This document shows positions 1 through 9,800 of a stretch of 64,000 bases of DNA, one piece after another (positions within the stretch are counted from its first letter, which is position 1; each line of letters begins with the position of its first letter). The notes under the pieces were generated by a model. That model saw only the letters and a program-made list of their open reading frames with translations, made no database searches and was not told the DNA's origin. This stretch comes from Winogradskyella arenosi (GTDB lineage Bacteria; Bacteroidota; Bacteroidia; Flavobacteriales; Flavobacteriaceae), in contig NZ_QPJO01000001.1 of assembly GCF_003337305.1 (NCBI RefSeq), positions 62,001-126,000 on the forward strand, read 5' to 3'. Made by a program: the position numbers and the translations under genes.

Positions 1-2
1 TA

Positions 3-998
3 AAATCTGACACCGCATTTGAACCTGCTAATAAAGCAAGAAACCTATTAATTCTATTAACCCTTATTATTATTGGTTGCTTCGGTTATATTTTTAGCAC
101 TTATGCCGGAGATGCTGTAGCCACAGATCAGTTAGAACATACGAGACTGCTTATTCTATTTATTGCCTTGTTTGCAGTTATTGCTACCGTTTTTGTAGCC
201 AATAGCAGTGCGGCTAAAAACCCAATAGGATGGGGTGCCATGAAATACCCACAATTGGTTTTAGGGATGCTCGCCATCTTTACCTACGTTGGGGTTGAAG
301 TAACAATAGGAAGTAATTTAGGTGAACTCTTAAAACAAAGTTTTGAAGGTACGGGTTTAAATGCCCTTGGCTTTCCCGTTTTGAACGATTCGGAATTGGG
401 AAAATACATCTCTTTATATTGGGGTGGATTGATGATTGGCCGTTGGGTAGGCGCCATTACCGTTTTTAATCCAAGTAAAGGCGTTAAGAAGGTTTTATTA
501 ATTATTGTCCCTTATGTGGCCTTTGCCGTAATCTTACTCGCTAATTTAGTGAAATACAGTTTTACCCTAAATGAAATTCTTTATTTCGGAATTTGTATTG
601 CCGTACAAATTGCAGGATTCTTATTTGCCAAAGACAATCCCGTAAAGACCTTAAAAACATTTAGTTTATTAGGAATTCTAGCCATGCTTATTGGCTTATT
701 CTCTTCAGGAAATATTGCCTTATTTGCATTTTTAAGTGGCGGCCTATGTTGTTCTATTATGTGGCCTTGTATTTTCACCTTAAGTATAGCAGGTTTAGGA
801 AAATACACCTCTCAGGGTTCTGCTTTTTTAATTATGATGATCTTAGGAGGGGCTATTATCCCTCCTGTGCAAGGGAAGTTAGCCGACGTCTTTAGCATTC
901 AATCTTCATATTGGATGGCCGTGGCTTGTTTTGCATATCTATTATTCTACGCGTTTAGAACCAAACGTGTGTTAGACAAACAAGGCGTGAGATACTAA
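3..998 (+). CDS. Sugar MFS transporter (FucP/GluP-like), 5'-truncated by window edge
   Basis: The open frame runs in from the window edge, so the true start lies upstream; 331 residues are visible. It encodes the C-terminal three quarters of a multi-helix inner-membrane permease. Hydrophobic segments alternate with short loops, and the tail holds the [19 protein letters not shown] and [14 protein letters not shown] segments recognised from the FucP/glucose-galactose branch of the major facilitator superfamily, which carries sugar with H+ or Na+. A TTG codon at 168 is only an internal codon, because the same frame continues upstream with membrane-like sequence. The next gene is convergent. The exact sugar cannot be told from what is seen. 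Confidence 0.85.
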   Translation, partial: KSDTAFEPANKARNLLILLTLIIIGCFGYIFSTYAGDAVATDQLEHTRLLILFIALFAVIATVFVANSSAAKNPIGWGAMKYPQLVLGMLAIFTYVGVEVTIGSNLGELLKQSFEGTGLNALGFPVLNDSELGKYISLYWGGLMIGRWVGAITVFNPSKGVKKVLLIIVPYVAFAVILLANLVKYSFTLNEILYFGICIAVQIAGFLFAKDNPVKTLKTFSLLGILAMLIGLFSSGNIALFAFLSGGLCCSIMWPCIFTLSIAGLGKYTSQGSAFLIMMILGGAIIPPVQGKLADVFSIQSSYWMAVACFAYLLFYAFRTKRVLDKQGVRY

Positions 999-1034
999 AA
1001 CAGCAGCAACATTAACCAATTGTTGTCCTTACCC

Positions 1035-2447
1035 TTAAAACCATTTAATAGTAAAGCGCGCTAAGCGTTCTTTGATTCCGGTATACGGTGGAAATAAAAA
1101 CTCCGTCATCCCAAAGCTATATTGGGTCATTACAGATCGTGCATTACTAAAAGCTTGAAAGCCATAAAACCCATGACTTTTACCAATACCACTATGGTTT
1201 ACCCCTCCAAAGGGTAAATTATGGTTGGCATAATGCAACACACTATTATTAATGCAGGTCCCTCCTGCCCTCGTGTTTTGGATAATTTTACGGGTTGTTG
1301 TTTTATTTTCACTATAAATATATAAGGCCAAAGGTCTAGGTTTCGCATTGATATAAGCAAGGGCCATATCTAAACGCTCATAACTGACAATAGGCAAGAT
1401 GGGACCAAAAATCTCTTCCTCTAAAAGCAGCGCTTCTGGTTTTAAGTCTGAAATAAGCGTTGGTGCCATATATTTTGATGCCCTATCGGTTTCACCTCCA
1501 GTTTCAAACGTAGCGCCTAAACGTTTAGCATTGTCTAAATAGGTTTGTAAACGATCAAAATGTTTTTCTGTTACAATCCTTCCGTAAGACGACGAGGCTT
1601 TAGGTTGATTGTCATAAAAATGTTGAAGCCAGGTTTTACACGCCGCTATAAATTCTGATTTTACGGAGGCATCCACTAACACATAATCTGGAGAAACACA
1701 GATCTGACCACAATTAAGAAACTTAGCCCACATTATTTTTTTTGCGGCCCGACTAAGGTTTGCCGATTTATCTACAATTGTTGGTGATTTTCCGCCTAAC
1801 TCTAGAGTTACGGAGCTAAGGTGTTTGGCCGCTGCTTTCATCACAATTTTTCCAACTTGAGGCGAGCCCGTAAAGAAGATATGATGAAACGGTAAGGCCA
1901 GCAAAGCGGTAGAAGCCTCAACTTCACCTTGAACCACCGCCACCTCATCTTCAGGAAAAATAGACTCAATAATTTTGGCCATTAAGGCAGACGCATGAGG
2001 TGTCATTTCCGAAGGTTTAATTACAACAGTGTTCCCCGCAGCAATTGCCGATATTAAGGGCCCGAAGGTTAAATTAAACGGAAAATTCCAAGGCGATATA
2101 ATAAGACAGACGCCTTTAGGTTCATAACAAATATGCGAACGCGAGCCCAAAAGCGCAATAGGTGTGGCCACTTTCTGTTTCCGCATCCAACGGTGCAAAT
2201 ACGTTTTGGCATGTTTAATGTCTCCTATAATGGCATAAATTTCGGTTAACTCCGTTTCCAAAACTGGTTTTCCTAAATCCTTTTGCAAGGCCAATTGAAT
2301 CGCTTCTCTATAAGTTACCGCAATCGCCTTGTGTAAGGCGTCTAAAACGGCTATTCGTGCTTTATAATCACGATTTCCTATATAAAACTGATTTTCTTGC
2401 TGTTTGCAAAACAATTCAAAGTAGGGATTATCTTTAAAATCTTCCAT
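1035..2447 (-). CDS. NAD(P)-dependent aldehyde dehydrogenase, class 3 (ALDH3-like)
   Basis: This 470-residue protein is predicted to oxidise aldehydes to carboxylic acids with NAD(P)+. The family signature residues are present: Asn121 in PWNFPF, Lys144 in VIKPSE, the general base Glu216 in LELGGK and the catalytic Cys250 in NCGQICVSPDY. The length and the GQICV-PDY wording match the shorter class-3 (ALDH3/coniferyl-aldehyde type) branch, often membrane-associated and acting on medium or long-chain aldehydes. The ATG at 2447 is the natural start. A possible -7 box (TAAGTTTG, minus strand, 2472-2479) lies 24 bases upstream. It stands alone between a convergent transporter and a divergent small gene, so the substrate is not indicated by context. 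Confidence 0.92.
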   Translation of the reverse strand: MEDFKDNPYFELFCKQQENQFYIGNRDYKARIAVLDALHKAIAVTYREAIQLALQKDLGKPVLETELTEIYAIIGDIKHAKTYLHRWMRKQKVATPIALLGSRSHICYEPKGVCLIISPWNFPFNLTFGPLISAIAAGNTVVIKPSEMTPHASALMAKIIESIFPEDEVAVVQGEVEASTALLALPFHHIFFTGSPQVGKIVMKAAAKHLSSVTLELGGKSPTIVDKSANLSRAAKKIMWAKFLNCGQICVSPDYVLVDASVKSEFIAACKTWLQHFYDNQPKASSSYGRIVTEKHFDRLQTYLDNAKRLGATFETGGETDRASKYMAPTLISDLKPEALLLEEEIFGPILPIVSYERLDMALAYINAKPRPLALYIYSENKTTTRKIIQNTRAGGTCINNSVLHYANHNLPFGGVNHSGIGKSHGFYGFQAFSNARSVMTQYSFGMTEFLFPPYTGIKERLARFTIKWF

Positions 2448-2721
2448 AAATGACCACTATGTTTTGGGCTTCAAACTTAAATATTGCACTTTATCGATAT
2501 ATGGTTCAAAAAAATGTAATTCATCTAAGAAACTTAAACCTTTAACCTTATTAAAATCGTTTTTAAAGGGCTGTAGGCGGACTTTATGTATTTCATCGAT
2601 GTTTTTTACGAGCCATTTCCACTTAACCGTTTATCGATTGTTTTCATCTAAAAATTTCAACAAGGTGTGTAATGTTACGTTTCTTTGACCCGAAGTTAAA
2701 ACAATCTTGTTACTTACAATT

Positions 2722-2982
2722 ATGAAAAACGCTTTATTCATCTTTTTATTCTTAACTCTTTCTTTTGCAGGATATGCACAGCAAGAATCTATTGCTCTTA
2801 CAGAGACGGAAGTTGTTGACACTAAAAAAGCTGAAAATACCGAAGCGAAAACTATAGATATGTCTGCTGCGATTAAAGCTAAGGTTATTAAAATGAACCG
2901 TAAAAAAAGTAAGGCTATTATCAGTATTAAAGCGTACAGAAAAAGTCTTCAGATTAAAGTAAAAACAGTAAAACTTTGCTAA
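2722..2982 (+). CDS. Small secreted lysine-rich protein of unknown function
   Basis: This 86-residue protein starts at the ATG at 2722; an in-frame TTG 15 bases upstream is disfavoured because the ATG gives a clean signal peptide (MKN, hydrophobic core, cleavage near AGYAQQ). The mature part is short: an acidic/threonine-rich stretch, then a basic half with repeated K-x-K patterns ending in KTVKLC. No domain is recognised. Short secreted proteins with such tails are common in Flavobacteriaceae. A strong intrinsic terminator follows directly (3007-3037), so it is probably a single-gene transcript. The single C-terminal cysteine is unexplained. Confidence 0.7.
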   Translation: MKNALFIFLFLTLSFAGYAQQESIALTETEVVDTKKAENTEAKTIDMSAAIKAKVIKMNRKKSKAIISIKAYRKSLQIKVKTVKLC

Positions 2983-3006
2983 TCGTTTTACCTTAACATA
3001 TATCTA

Positions 3007-3037
3007 AAAGCCGAAATTTACGTTTCGGCTTTTTTTA
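3007..3037 (+). terminator. Intrinsic terminator after the small secreted protein
   Basis: A perfect 10-bp stem (AAAGCCGAAA at 3007-3016 with TTTCGGCTTT at 3023-3032) encloses a six-base loop and runs into an unbroken run of T to 3037. It lies 25 bases after the stop codon at 2982. Confidence 0.85.
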
Positions 3038-3300
3038 TGCCCTTGTTTTTATAGGAAAGTTGGAAGATGACCTCCAAAATACCTTTACGTCTCCCAAGGC
3101 TACAGCGCTTTAAAATCCCCATAGTTAAGACCTCCCCTTCTATTAGGATTAGAAAGGCCCTGTTATTTCTAAAAAACCCATGAAAACCTTATCACTCATA
3201 GAAGTGCTAAGCTTCGGAAATAAATACAGGTGAAGCCTTTAAAAGCGCCATCGGTCTGCTAACTTTTTCGTAGTTTTGAAGTCCTTTCAAAACACATATA
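3038..3300. other. Intergenic stretch before polA
   Basis: With the terminator just before it, this makes a 318-base gap between genes. I see no coding sequence longer than a 17-codon ATG frame (3180-3233) with nothing to support it. The only regulatory signal is the -7 box in front of polA near 3271. The rest shows no clear repeats. Confidence 0.6.
3271..3278 (+). promoter_or_regulatory. Predicted -7 box of polA promoter
   Basis: TAGTTTTG matches the Bacteroidota -7 element TAnnTTTG and sits 22 bases before the polA ATG. No good TTG -33 element is visible at the usual distance, so this is a partial match. Confidence 0.4.
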
Positions 3301-6150
3301 ATGTCAGATAAAAAACGCCTATTTCTAGTAGATGCCTATGCTTTAATTTTCAGAGGTTACTACGCTTTTATAAAGAACCCAAGAATAAATTCTAAAGGAG
3401 AAGACACCTCCGCCATCATGGGTTTTATGAATTCCCTTTTAGATGTCATTAAACGTGAACGTCCCGATCATTTAGCCGTTTGTTTTGATAAAGGGGGGAG
3501 TGCCGACCGTGTAGAACTCTTTGAAGCTTATAAAGCCAATAGAGACGAAACGCCTGAAGGTATAAAAACGGCCGTGCCTTATATCTATAAGATTTTAAAA
3601 GCCATGCATATTCCTATTATGGTTAAAGAAGGTTTTGAAGCCGATGATGTTATTGGAACTTTAGCTAAAAAAGCTGAAAAAGAAGGTTATCAAACCTTTA
3701 TGGTTACTCCAGATAAGGATTTTGCCCAATTGGTATCGGAGAATATTTTTATGTACCGTCCTGTTTTTGGTGGTGGTTATGAAACTTGGGGCATTCCAGA
3801 AGTACAAAAGAAATTTGAAGTTACAGACCCGCTTCAGGTTATTGATTATTTAGGGATGATGGGCGATGCCTCTGATAATATTCCCGGCTTACCAGGAGTT
3901 GGTGAAAAAACAGCGAAGAAGTTTTTAGCCGCTTATGGGACTATGGAAAACCTTTTTGCCAATACTCATGAGCTTAAAGGCAAGATGAAAGAGAAAATTG
4001 AAGCCAATAAAGAACTCGGTTTATTATCGAAACAACTGGCCACGATTATGCTGGATGTTCCGGTAGAATTTAATGCCGAAGATTTTGAAATGTCTGAACC
4101 TGATATCCCTAAAGTCACTGAGATTTTTCAAGGCTTAGAGTTTAGACGTTTAATAGATAATTTTACTAAAACCTTTACCTCAGCAACGGAGGCCACAGCA
4201 AAAACAAGCAGCACCACAACCAAGGCCTCAACTCCAGCAGCAAAAGAAAACACGAGTGCTAATGCCGGTGCAGGTCAGTTTTCATTATTTGGGGGCGGCG
4301 AGACATCTGCAACTGATGGCGCTACCACCGTAACCCGTAAAACTGCCGAGAACACCTCTCACTTTTACCAAAGTGTGGCTCCCGGAATGGCCACAACACT
4401 TTTTGTAAAGACCTTAATGCAACAAACATCGGTTTGTTTTGATACCGAAACTACTGGATTAAATCCGCTAACAGCAGAGCTTGTTGGCATTGCTTTTTCT
4501 TGGGAAACCGGAAAAGGGTTTTACGTCCCATTTCCTGAAGCTAAAGATGAAGCCCAAGAGCTTATTGAAGTTTTCAGACCTTTTTTCGAATCAAAAAGCA
4601 TTGAAAAAGTCGGTCAGAATTTAAAATACGATATCAAAGTCTTAGCCAAATATAACATTCAGGTTAAAGGCAAATTATTTGATACCATGTTGGCCCATTA
4701 TTTAATTAATGCCGATATGCGTCATAACATGGATGTGCTCGCGGAAACCTACCTCAACTACACTCCAATTTCTATTACAGAACTTATTGGTAAAAAAGGC
4801 AAGAATCAATTGTCTATGCGCGATGTTGCGTTAGAAAAGCTTACCGAATATGCCGTAGAAGATGCGGATATCACCCTTCAGCTCGCTGCTCATTTTCAGA
4901 ATGAATTAGGCGAAGCCAATACCCAAAAATTATTCGACGAGATTGAAATTCCATTGCTACGTGTTTTAGCAGCTATGGAATTGGAAGGGATTAACCTAGA
5001 TATAGACTTTTTAAACTCTCTTTCCGAAGCCTTAAATAACGACATTCAAAATTTAGAACAAGAGATTTATACGGCTGCCGGCGAAGAATTCAATATTGCC
5101 TCTCCAAAACAATTGGGGATTGTGTTGTTTGAAAAAATGAAATTGGTAGACAAGCCTAAGAAAACCAAAACCGGACAATATTCTACCGCAGAAGATGTGC
5201 TGAGCTACTTGGCTAAGGAGCACAAAATTGTTCAGAATGTCTTAAACTACCGAGGGCTTGCCAAACTAAAAAGCACCTATGTAGACGCCTTACCTTTACA
5301 AGTACAGGAGGCAACAGGACGTGTGCATACCGATTATATGCAAACTGTTGCAGCCACAGGACGTTTGAGTAGTAACAACCCGAATTTACAAAATATTCCG
5401 ATTCGTACGGAGCGTGGGCGCCAGGTGAGAAAAGCCTTTGTGCCACGCAACGAAGACTATACCTTACTCGCTGCAGATTATAGCCAAATTGAACTACGAA
5501 TCATCGCGGCTTTAAGTGAGGAAGAAACCATGATAGAAGCCTTTAAAAATGGTGAAGATATTCATGCCTCTACCGCTTCAAAAGTATTTAATGTGCCTTT
5601 AGAAGAAGTAACCCGAGAACAACGTAGCAATGCTAAAACGGTTAATTTCGGAATTATCTATGGTGTGTCTGCCTTTGGTCTAAGCAACCAAACCGATTTA
5701 TCGCGTGGGGAAGCCAAAGAACTTATTGATACCTATTACGAGACCTACCCAAAGCTTAAAGCTTATATGAGTAAGCAAGTCGATTTTGCTAGAGATCATG
5801 GTTATGTGTCTACGGTTTTAGGGCGTCGTCGTTATCTTAAGGACATCAATTCCCGTAATGCCGTAGTTAGAGGTGCCGCAGAACGAAATGCCGTGAATGC
5901 ACCTATTCAAGGCTCTGCTGCCGATATTATAAAAATCGCCATGATTAATATTTATAACAAACTGGAAGCCGGTCAATATAAATCGAAAATGCTCTTACAA
6001 GTACATGATGAACTGGTCTTTGATATCTACAAACCTGAACTTGAAGAACTCACCAGCTTAATTAAAACGGAAATGGAAAATGCCTTTAAATTAGAAGTGC
6101 CTTTGGATGTTGAAGTGGATACTGGTTTGAATTGGTTGGAGGCACATTAG
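3301..6150 (+). CDS. polA: DNA polymerase I
   Basis: This 949-residue, full-length family A polymerase fills gaps and removes RNA primers. The N-terminal third is the 5' nuclease (FRGYYAF near residue 20, helix-hairpin-helix GLPGVGEKTAKK near 200). After a low-complexity Ser/Thr/Ala linker (about 298-350) comes a 3'-5' proofreading domain whose acidic residues are intact: D381 and E383 in DTET, D444 in LKYD, and Y517/D521 in YAVED. The polymerase palm carries motif A D726-YSQIE, motif B from R775 (RSNAKTVNFG-type) and motif C VHDE with D903. Proofreading therefore looks functional, unlike in Taq-type enzymes. The gene ends 19 bases before the AT-rich accessory cassette. Confidence 0.98.
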   Translation: MSDKKRLFLVDAYALIFRGYYAFIKNPRINSKGEDTSAIMGFMNSLLDVIKRERPDHLAVCFDKGGSADRVELFEAYKANRDETPEGIKTAVPYIYKILKAMHIPIMVKEGFEADDVIGTLAKKAEKEGYQTFMVTPDKDFAQLVSENIFMYRPVFGGGYETWGIPEVQKKFEVTDPLQVIDYLGMMGDASDNIPGLPGVGEKTAKKFLAAYGTMENLFANTHELKGKMKEKIEANKELGLLSKQLATIMLDVPVEFNAEDFEMSEPDIPKVTEIFQGLEFRRLIDNFTKTFTSATEATAKTSSTTTKASTPAAKENTSANAGAGQFSLFGGGETSATDGATTVTRKTAENTSHFYQSVAPGMATTLFVKTLMQQTSVCFDTETTGLNPLTAELVGIAFSWETGKGFYVPFPEAKDEAQELIEVFRPFFESKSIEKVGQNLKYDIKVLAKYNIQVKGKLFDTMLAHYLINADMRHNMDVLAETYLNYTPISITELIGKKGKNQLSMRDVALEKLTEYAVEDADITLQLAAHFQNELGEANTQKLFDEIEIPLLRVLAAMELEGINLDIDFLNSLSEALNNDIQNLEQEIYTAAGEEFNIASPKQLGIVLFEKMKLVDKPKKTKTGQYSTAEDVLSYLAKEHKIVQNVLNYRGLAKLKSTYVDALPLQVQEATGRVHTDYMQTVAATGRLSSNNPNLQNIPIRTERGRQVRKAFVPRNEDYTLLAADYSQIELRIIAALSEEETMIEAFKNGEDIHASTASKVFNVPLEEVTREQRSNAKTVNFGIIYGVSAFGLSNQTDLSRGEAKELIDTYYETYPKLKAYMSKQVDFARDHGYVSTVLGRRRYLKDINSRNAVVRGAAERNAVNAPIQGSAADIIKIAMINIYNKLEAGQYKSKMLLQVHDELVFDIYKPELEELTSLIKTEMENAFKLEVPLDVEVDTGLNWLEAH

Positions 6151-6169
6151 AAAGTTTGAATATTTCAAA

Positions 6170-6418
6170 ATGAACGAATTCAAAACTATAAAAACAGAAT
6201 ATCTAAGAGCTTCAATAACTATAGAAACGGTTTTAGTTTCAAATAAAAATTTAAGTGACATTTTCTTTATTTATAATTATGAAGGAACTTCATTTAGAGT
6301 CTTTAAAACACATCTTGAATTGGTAAACTTTTTTTTAAATAAACATAAAAGTATGTATCATTTTGATACAGTAGAAGAGGTAGATGATTTTTTATCTGAA
6401 TTTAAATTAGTCGCATAG
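6170..6418 (+). CDS. Unknown 82-residue protein, first gene of Nudix-helicase cassette
   Basis: No family is recognised. The 82-residue product has no signal peptide and no membrane segment. It begins with a strand-rich half and ends in helices with an acidic VEEVDDFLSEF tail, like a small soluble alpha/beta protein. It starts with ATG at 6170, 19 bases after the polA stop, and ends three bases before the Nudix gene, so it is probably the first cistron of the cassette. Its sequence is visibly more AT-rich and Lys/Asn/Phe-rich than polA, matching the two genes after it and suggesting shared acquisition. It could be an accessory or regulatory partner, but that is inference. Confidence 0.6.
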   Translation: MNEFKTIKTEYLRASITIETVLVSNKNLSDIFFIYNYEGTSFRVFKTHLELVNFFLNKHKSMYHFDTVEEVDDFLSEFKLVA

Positions 6419-6421
6419 GAT

Positions 6422-6808
6422 ATGAAAATAATTCCTGTTACATGTGCTATAGTAAAATTTGATGATAAAATATTAGCTGTTCAAAGAAGTGAAACAATGA
6501 AACTTCCGTTAAAATGGGAATTTGCTGGTGGTAAAATTGAAGAAGGCGAAACAGAAATAGAATGTATAAAAAGAGAAATATCTGAAGAATTGAATATTCA
6601 TATTGAAATTAAAGAAAAATTAACTCCCGTAATACATAAATATCCTGATTTTAAAATAAAATTGATTCCATTTACTGCAGACTATGTTTCAGGAGAGTTG
6701 AAGCTTAAAGAACATTCTGATTTTGTTTTAGCAAATAAACAAGAATTGATTAATTTAGATTGGGCAGAAGCTGATTTACCTATTTTAAAAGAGTTTATCG
6801 AATTATGA
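6422..6808 (+). CDS. Nudix hydrolase (MutT-like, nucleoside triphosphate pyrophosphohydrolase)
   Basis: This 128-residue protein has a near-perfect Nudix box at residues 37-59 (G37, E43, R51-E52, E55-E56), with Asn58 replacing the usual Gly near the end. It belongs with MutT-type enzymes that hydrolyse (oxidised or modified) (d)NTPs to monophosphates with Mg2+. The length is that of a stand-alone MutT. Its stop overlaps the start of the helicase gene by four bases (ATGA at 6805-6808), which argues for translational coupling and a shared role. The true substrate (8-oxo-dGTP, another altered nucleotide or a signal nucleotide) cannot be read from sequence. Composition is AT-rich like its neighbours. 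Confidence 0.9.
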   Translation: MKIIPVTCAIVKFDDKILAVQRSETMKLPLKWEFAGGKIEEGETEIECIKREISEELNIHIEIKEKLTPVIHKYPDFKIKLIPFTADYVSGELKLKEHSDFVLANKQELINLDWAEADLPILKEFIEL

Positions 6809-9800
6809 ATCAAGGAATATACGAACAGTTGGTAACACAACTAGTGTCCGAAAAATTAAACGAACTTGATAAAAATAAATTCTTTCTAAAGAAAGACTTA
6901 ATTGATAAAGAGGAAGTATCTAATGTCCTTTCTAAACATTTATCCAATACATTAAAACAAGCATTTAGTCTTTTAGGTAAAAACAAAGTCGAACAACAAA
7001 TTCAAATTTCGAATAAAATAATCAAACTTCTAAAAGAAGAAATAGGTAAACAAGAATTTGATGATGACCTAATAAATATTAAAGGTGAAATTTTAAAAGC
7101 TGTATTCTCAAAAACTGATGCACATTTTTCAAATTTAGATTTACACCTACAAGAAATTACCCCGTACACTACTCTAACCCAAAGTGAATTATTTACTGGA
7201 GGTAATGGAGGCTTATCGCTAGAAAGCGAGTTAAAAAAAGAGATTCTTTCTTCTAATCAAATAAATTTGTTAGTCTCTTTTATAAAATTTAAAGGAATTA
7301 TAATTCTTGAAAAAGAACTAAGAGAATTCACAGAACGAGGTGGAAAGCTAAAAGTTATAACAACAACTTATATTGGAGCTACGGACTACAAAGCAATCCA
7401 ATTACTATCTAAACTACCAAATACTGAAGTTAAAATATCTTACAACACAAGCAATGAAAGATTGCACGCAAAAGCATATTTATTTTACAGAAATTCAGGT
7501 TTTCACACGGCATATATTGGTTCTTCTAATTTTTCAAGGTCAGCTTTAACAGATGGTTTAGAATGGAATTTAAAAATTACGACAAAAGAAGTAAGTCATA
7601 TAATTGATAAATTTCAGAAGACATTTGATGCTTATTGGCAGAGTGATGACTTCGAAGTATTTGACGATTCCTTACATAAGGAGAAATTACAAACCGCATT
7701 AAAGCGAAGTAAATTCAGTAAACCTTACGAAAACACAACTGCTTTTTTTGACCTTAAACCTTTTCCTTATCAAAATGAAGTTTTAGAAAAACTAGAAGTT
7801 GAAAGAACTGTACATAATAGACACAAAAACTTAATTGTTGCGGCAACTGGAACAGGAAAAACTGTGATTTCGGCTTTCGATTATAAACGTTTCAAACAAA
7901 ATAATAAATCCGCAAAACTTCTTTTTCTTGCTCACAGAAAAGAAATATTACAACAATCACTTTCTACCTTCCAAGGTGTTCTAAGAAATAATAATATTGG
8001 AGAGTTATGGGTTGATGGTTTAGTACCTGATAATTTTGAGTATGTTTTCGCTTCTGTTCAAACTGTAAACAATCAGCTTGAAACAGCCAATATACCTGCC
8101 GATTATTATGATTTTATCATAATAGATGAATGTCATCATCAAATCGCGAATAGCTACAGGTCGACAATCAATTATTTTAAACCCAAAATACTTCTTGGAC
8201 TTACAGCTACGCCTGAAAGAATGGACGGTGGAAATATTCTAGAAGATTTTGAGCACAAAATTGCTGCTGAAATTAGACTACCTGAAGCAATGAACAGAAA
8301 ATTACTTTGTCCTTTTCAATACTTCGGAATTACTGATAGTATAGATTTATCTAACATTAAATGGACCAAAGGACGATATGTTGCAAGTGAATTAACAGAT
8401 ATTTATACCGAAAACGACAGAAGAGTTGGAGAAATAATAACGTCCTTAGACAAATACACCAAAGACATCAATGACGTTAGAGCATTAGGTTACTGTGTAT
8501 CTATGGAGCATGCTAAATATATGGCTGAAAAATTTACTTTAGCAGGGTTAAAAGCCAATTATCTAACCAGTAACAATAGCCAAAATAGAGCAAAGGTTAG
8601 ACAAGAACTAGAAAAGAAAGAAATCAATTATTTATTTGTCGTTGACATGTTCAATGAAGGAGTAGATATACCCGAAATTGACACCGTTTTATTTTTAAGA
8701 CCTACAGAAAGCTTAACCGTTTTTTTACAACAATTAGGAAGAGGCTTGAGACTACATGAAGACAAAGATTGCCTAACCGTTTTAGATTTTGTTGGAAATT
8801 CTAGACCAGAATATAACTTTGAAAGTAAATTCAGAGCATTAATTGGCAAGACAAACACAACAGTTATAAAAGAAGTAGAAGACAATTTCCCGCACTTACC
8901 TTTGGGCTGTTCAATAATTCTAGAAAAAAAGACAAAAGAAACAATTCTTAAAAATATCTCAGCAGCAACGTCATTAAACAAAAAGAAACTAATTCAAAGA
9001 ATACAACAGTTCAATCACGACACAAATTTACCGTTGACTATCGGCAATTTTAGCACCTTTTATAATATTCCATTAGAGTCTATATATAAAAGAGGGAGCT
9101 GGAAGCGATCGTGTCAACTTGCCGGTAAAATAAAAGAATTTGATTCTAATAATGAAAAAGAAATTGTTTCTGCAATTTCGAAGAAATGGCTTTCAACAAA
9201 TTCATTAACTTACTTCTCCTTTCTTTTGAAAGTTGCCAAATTGAATTTTAATATCAAGATTTCAGATTATAATTCAAGTGAAAAAACTATGCTCTTAATG
9301 TTGCATTATGATGTATGGCAAAAGGAAGCAGGCTTTGATTCTTTAGAAAAAAGCATACAAGCTATTGGTTCAAATATAGTTTTAGTTGAAGAAATAATAG
9401 AAATTCTCGAGGTGTTAATTGAAAACATAGATTTTAAAGAATTACCTATTGAACTCCCTTATGAACAACCATTAAAATTACATAGTCGATACACTAGGGA
9501 TCAAATTTTAGCTGCTTTTAAGTTTAGTAGTTTTGAAAAAAAATCATCTAACAGAGAAGGTACAGCAGAAAACAAAGCGTTAAACACTGAAATATTATTC
9601 ATTAACCTAATTAAATCTGAAGAAAATTTCTCTCCAACAACAATGTACGATGATTATGCTGTGAACGAATTAATATTCCATTGGCAAACTCAAAACTCAG
9701 CAAGACCAGATTTAGGCAAAGGCTTATCATACGTAAAGCATATAAAAAACGCGAAAAGAATACTACTATTTGTTAGAGAAAAAGCAAAAAATGAATTTGG

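Noticed and set aside
2464-2688. 74-aa plus-strand ORF upstream of the secreted protein gene
   Set aside because: It lies in the ALDH promoter spacer, is Lys/Cys-rich with no family pattern, and is best explained by chance.
3180-3233. 17-codon ATG frame before polA as a leader peptide
   Set aside because: There is no supporting attenuator hairpin or amino-acid run, and the polA -7 box lies after it.
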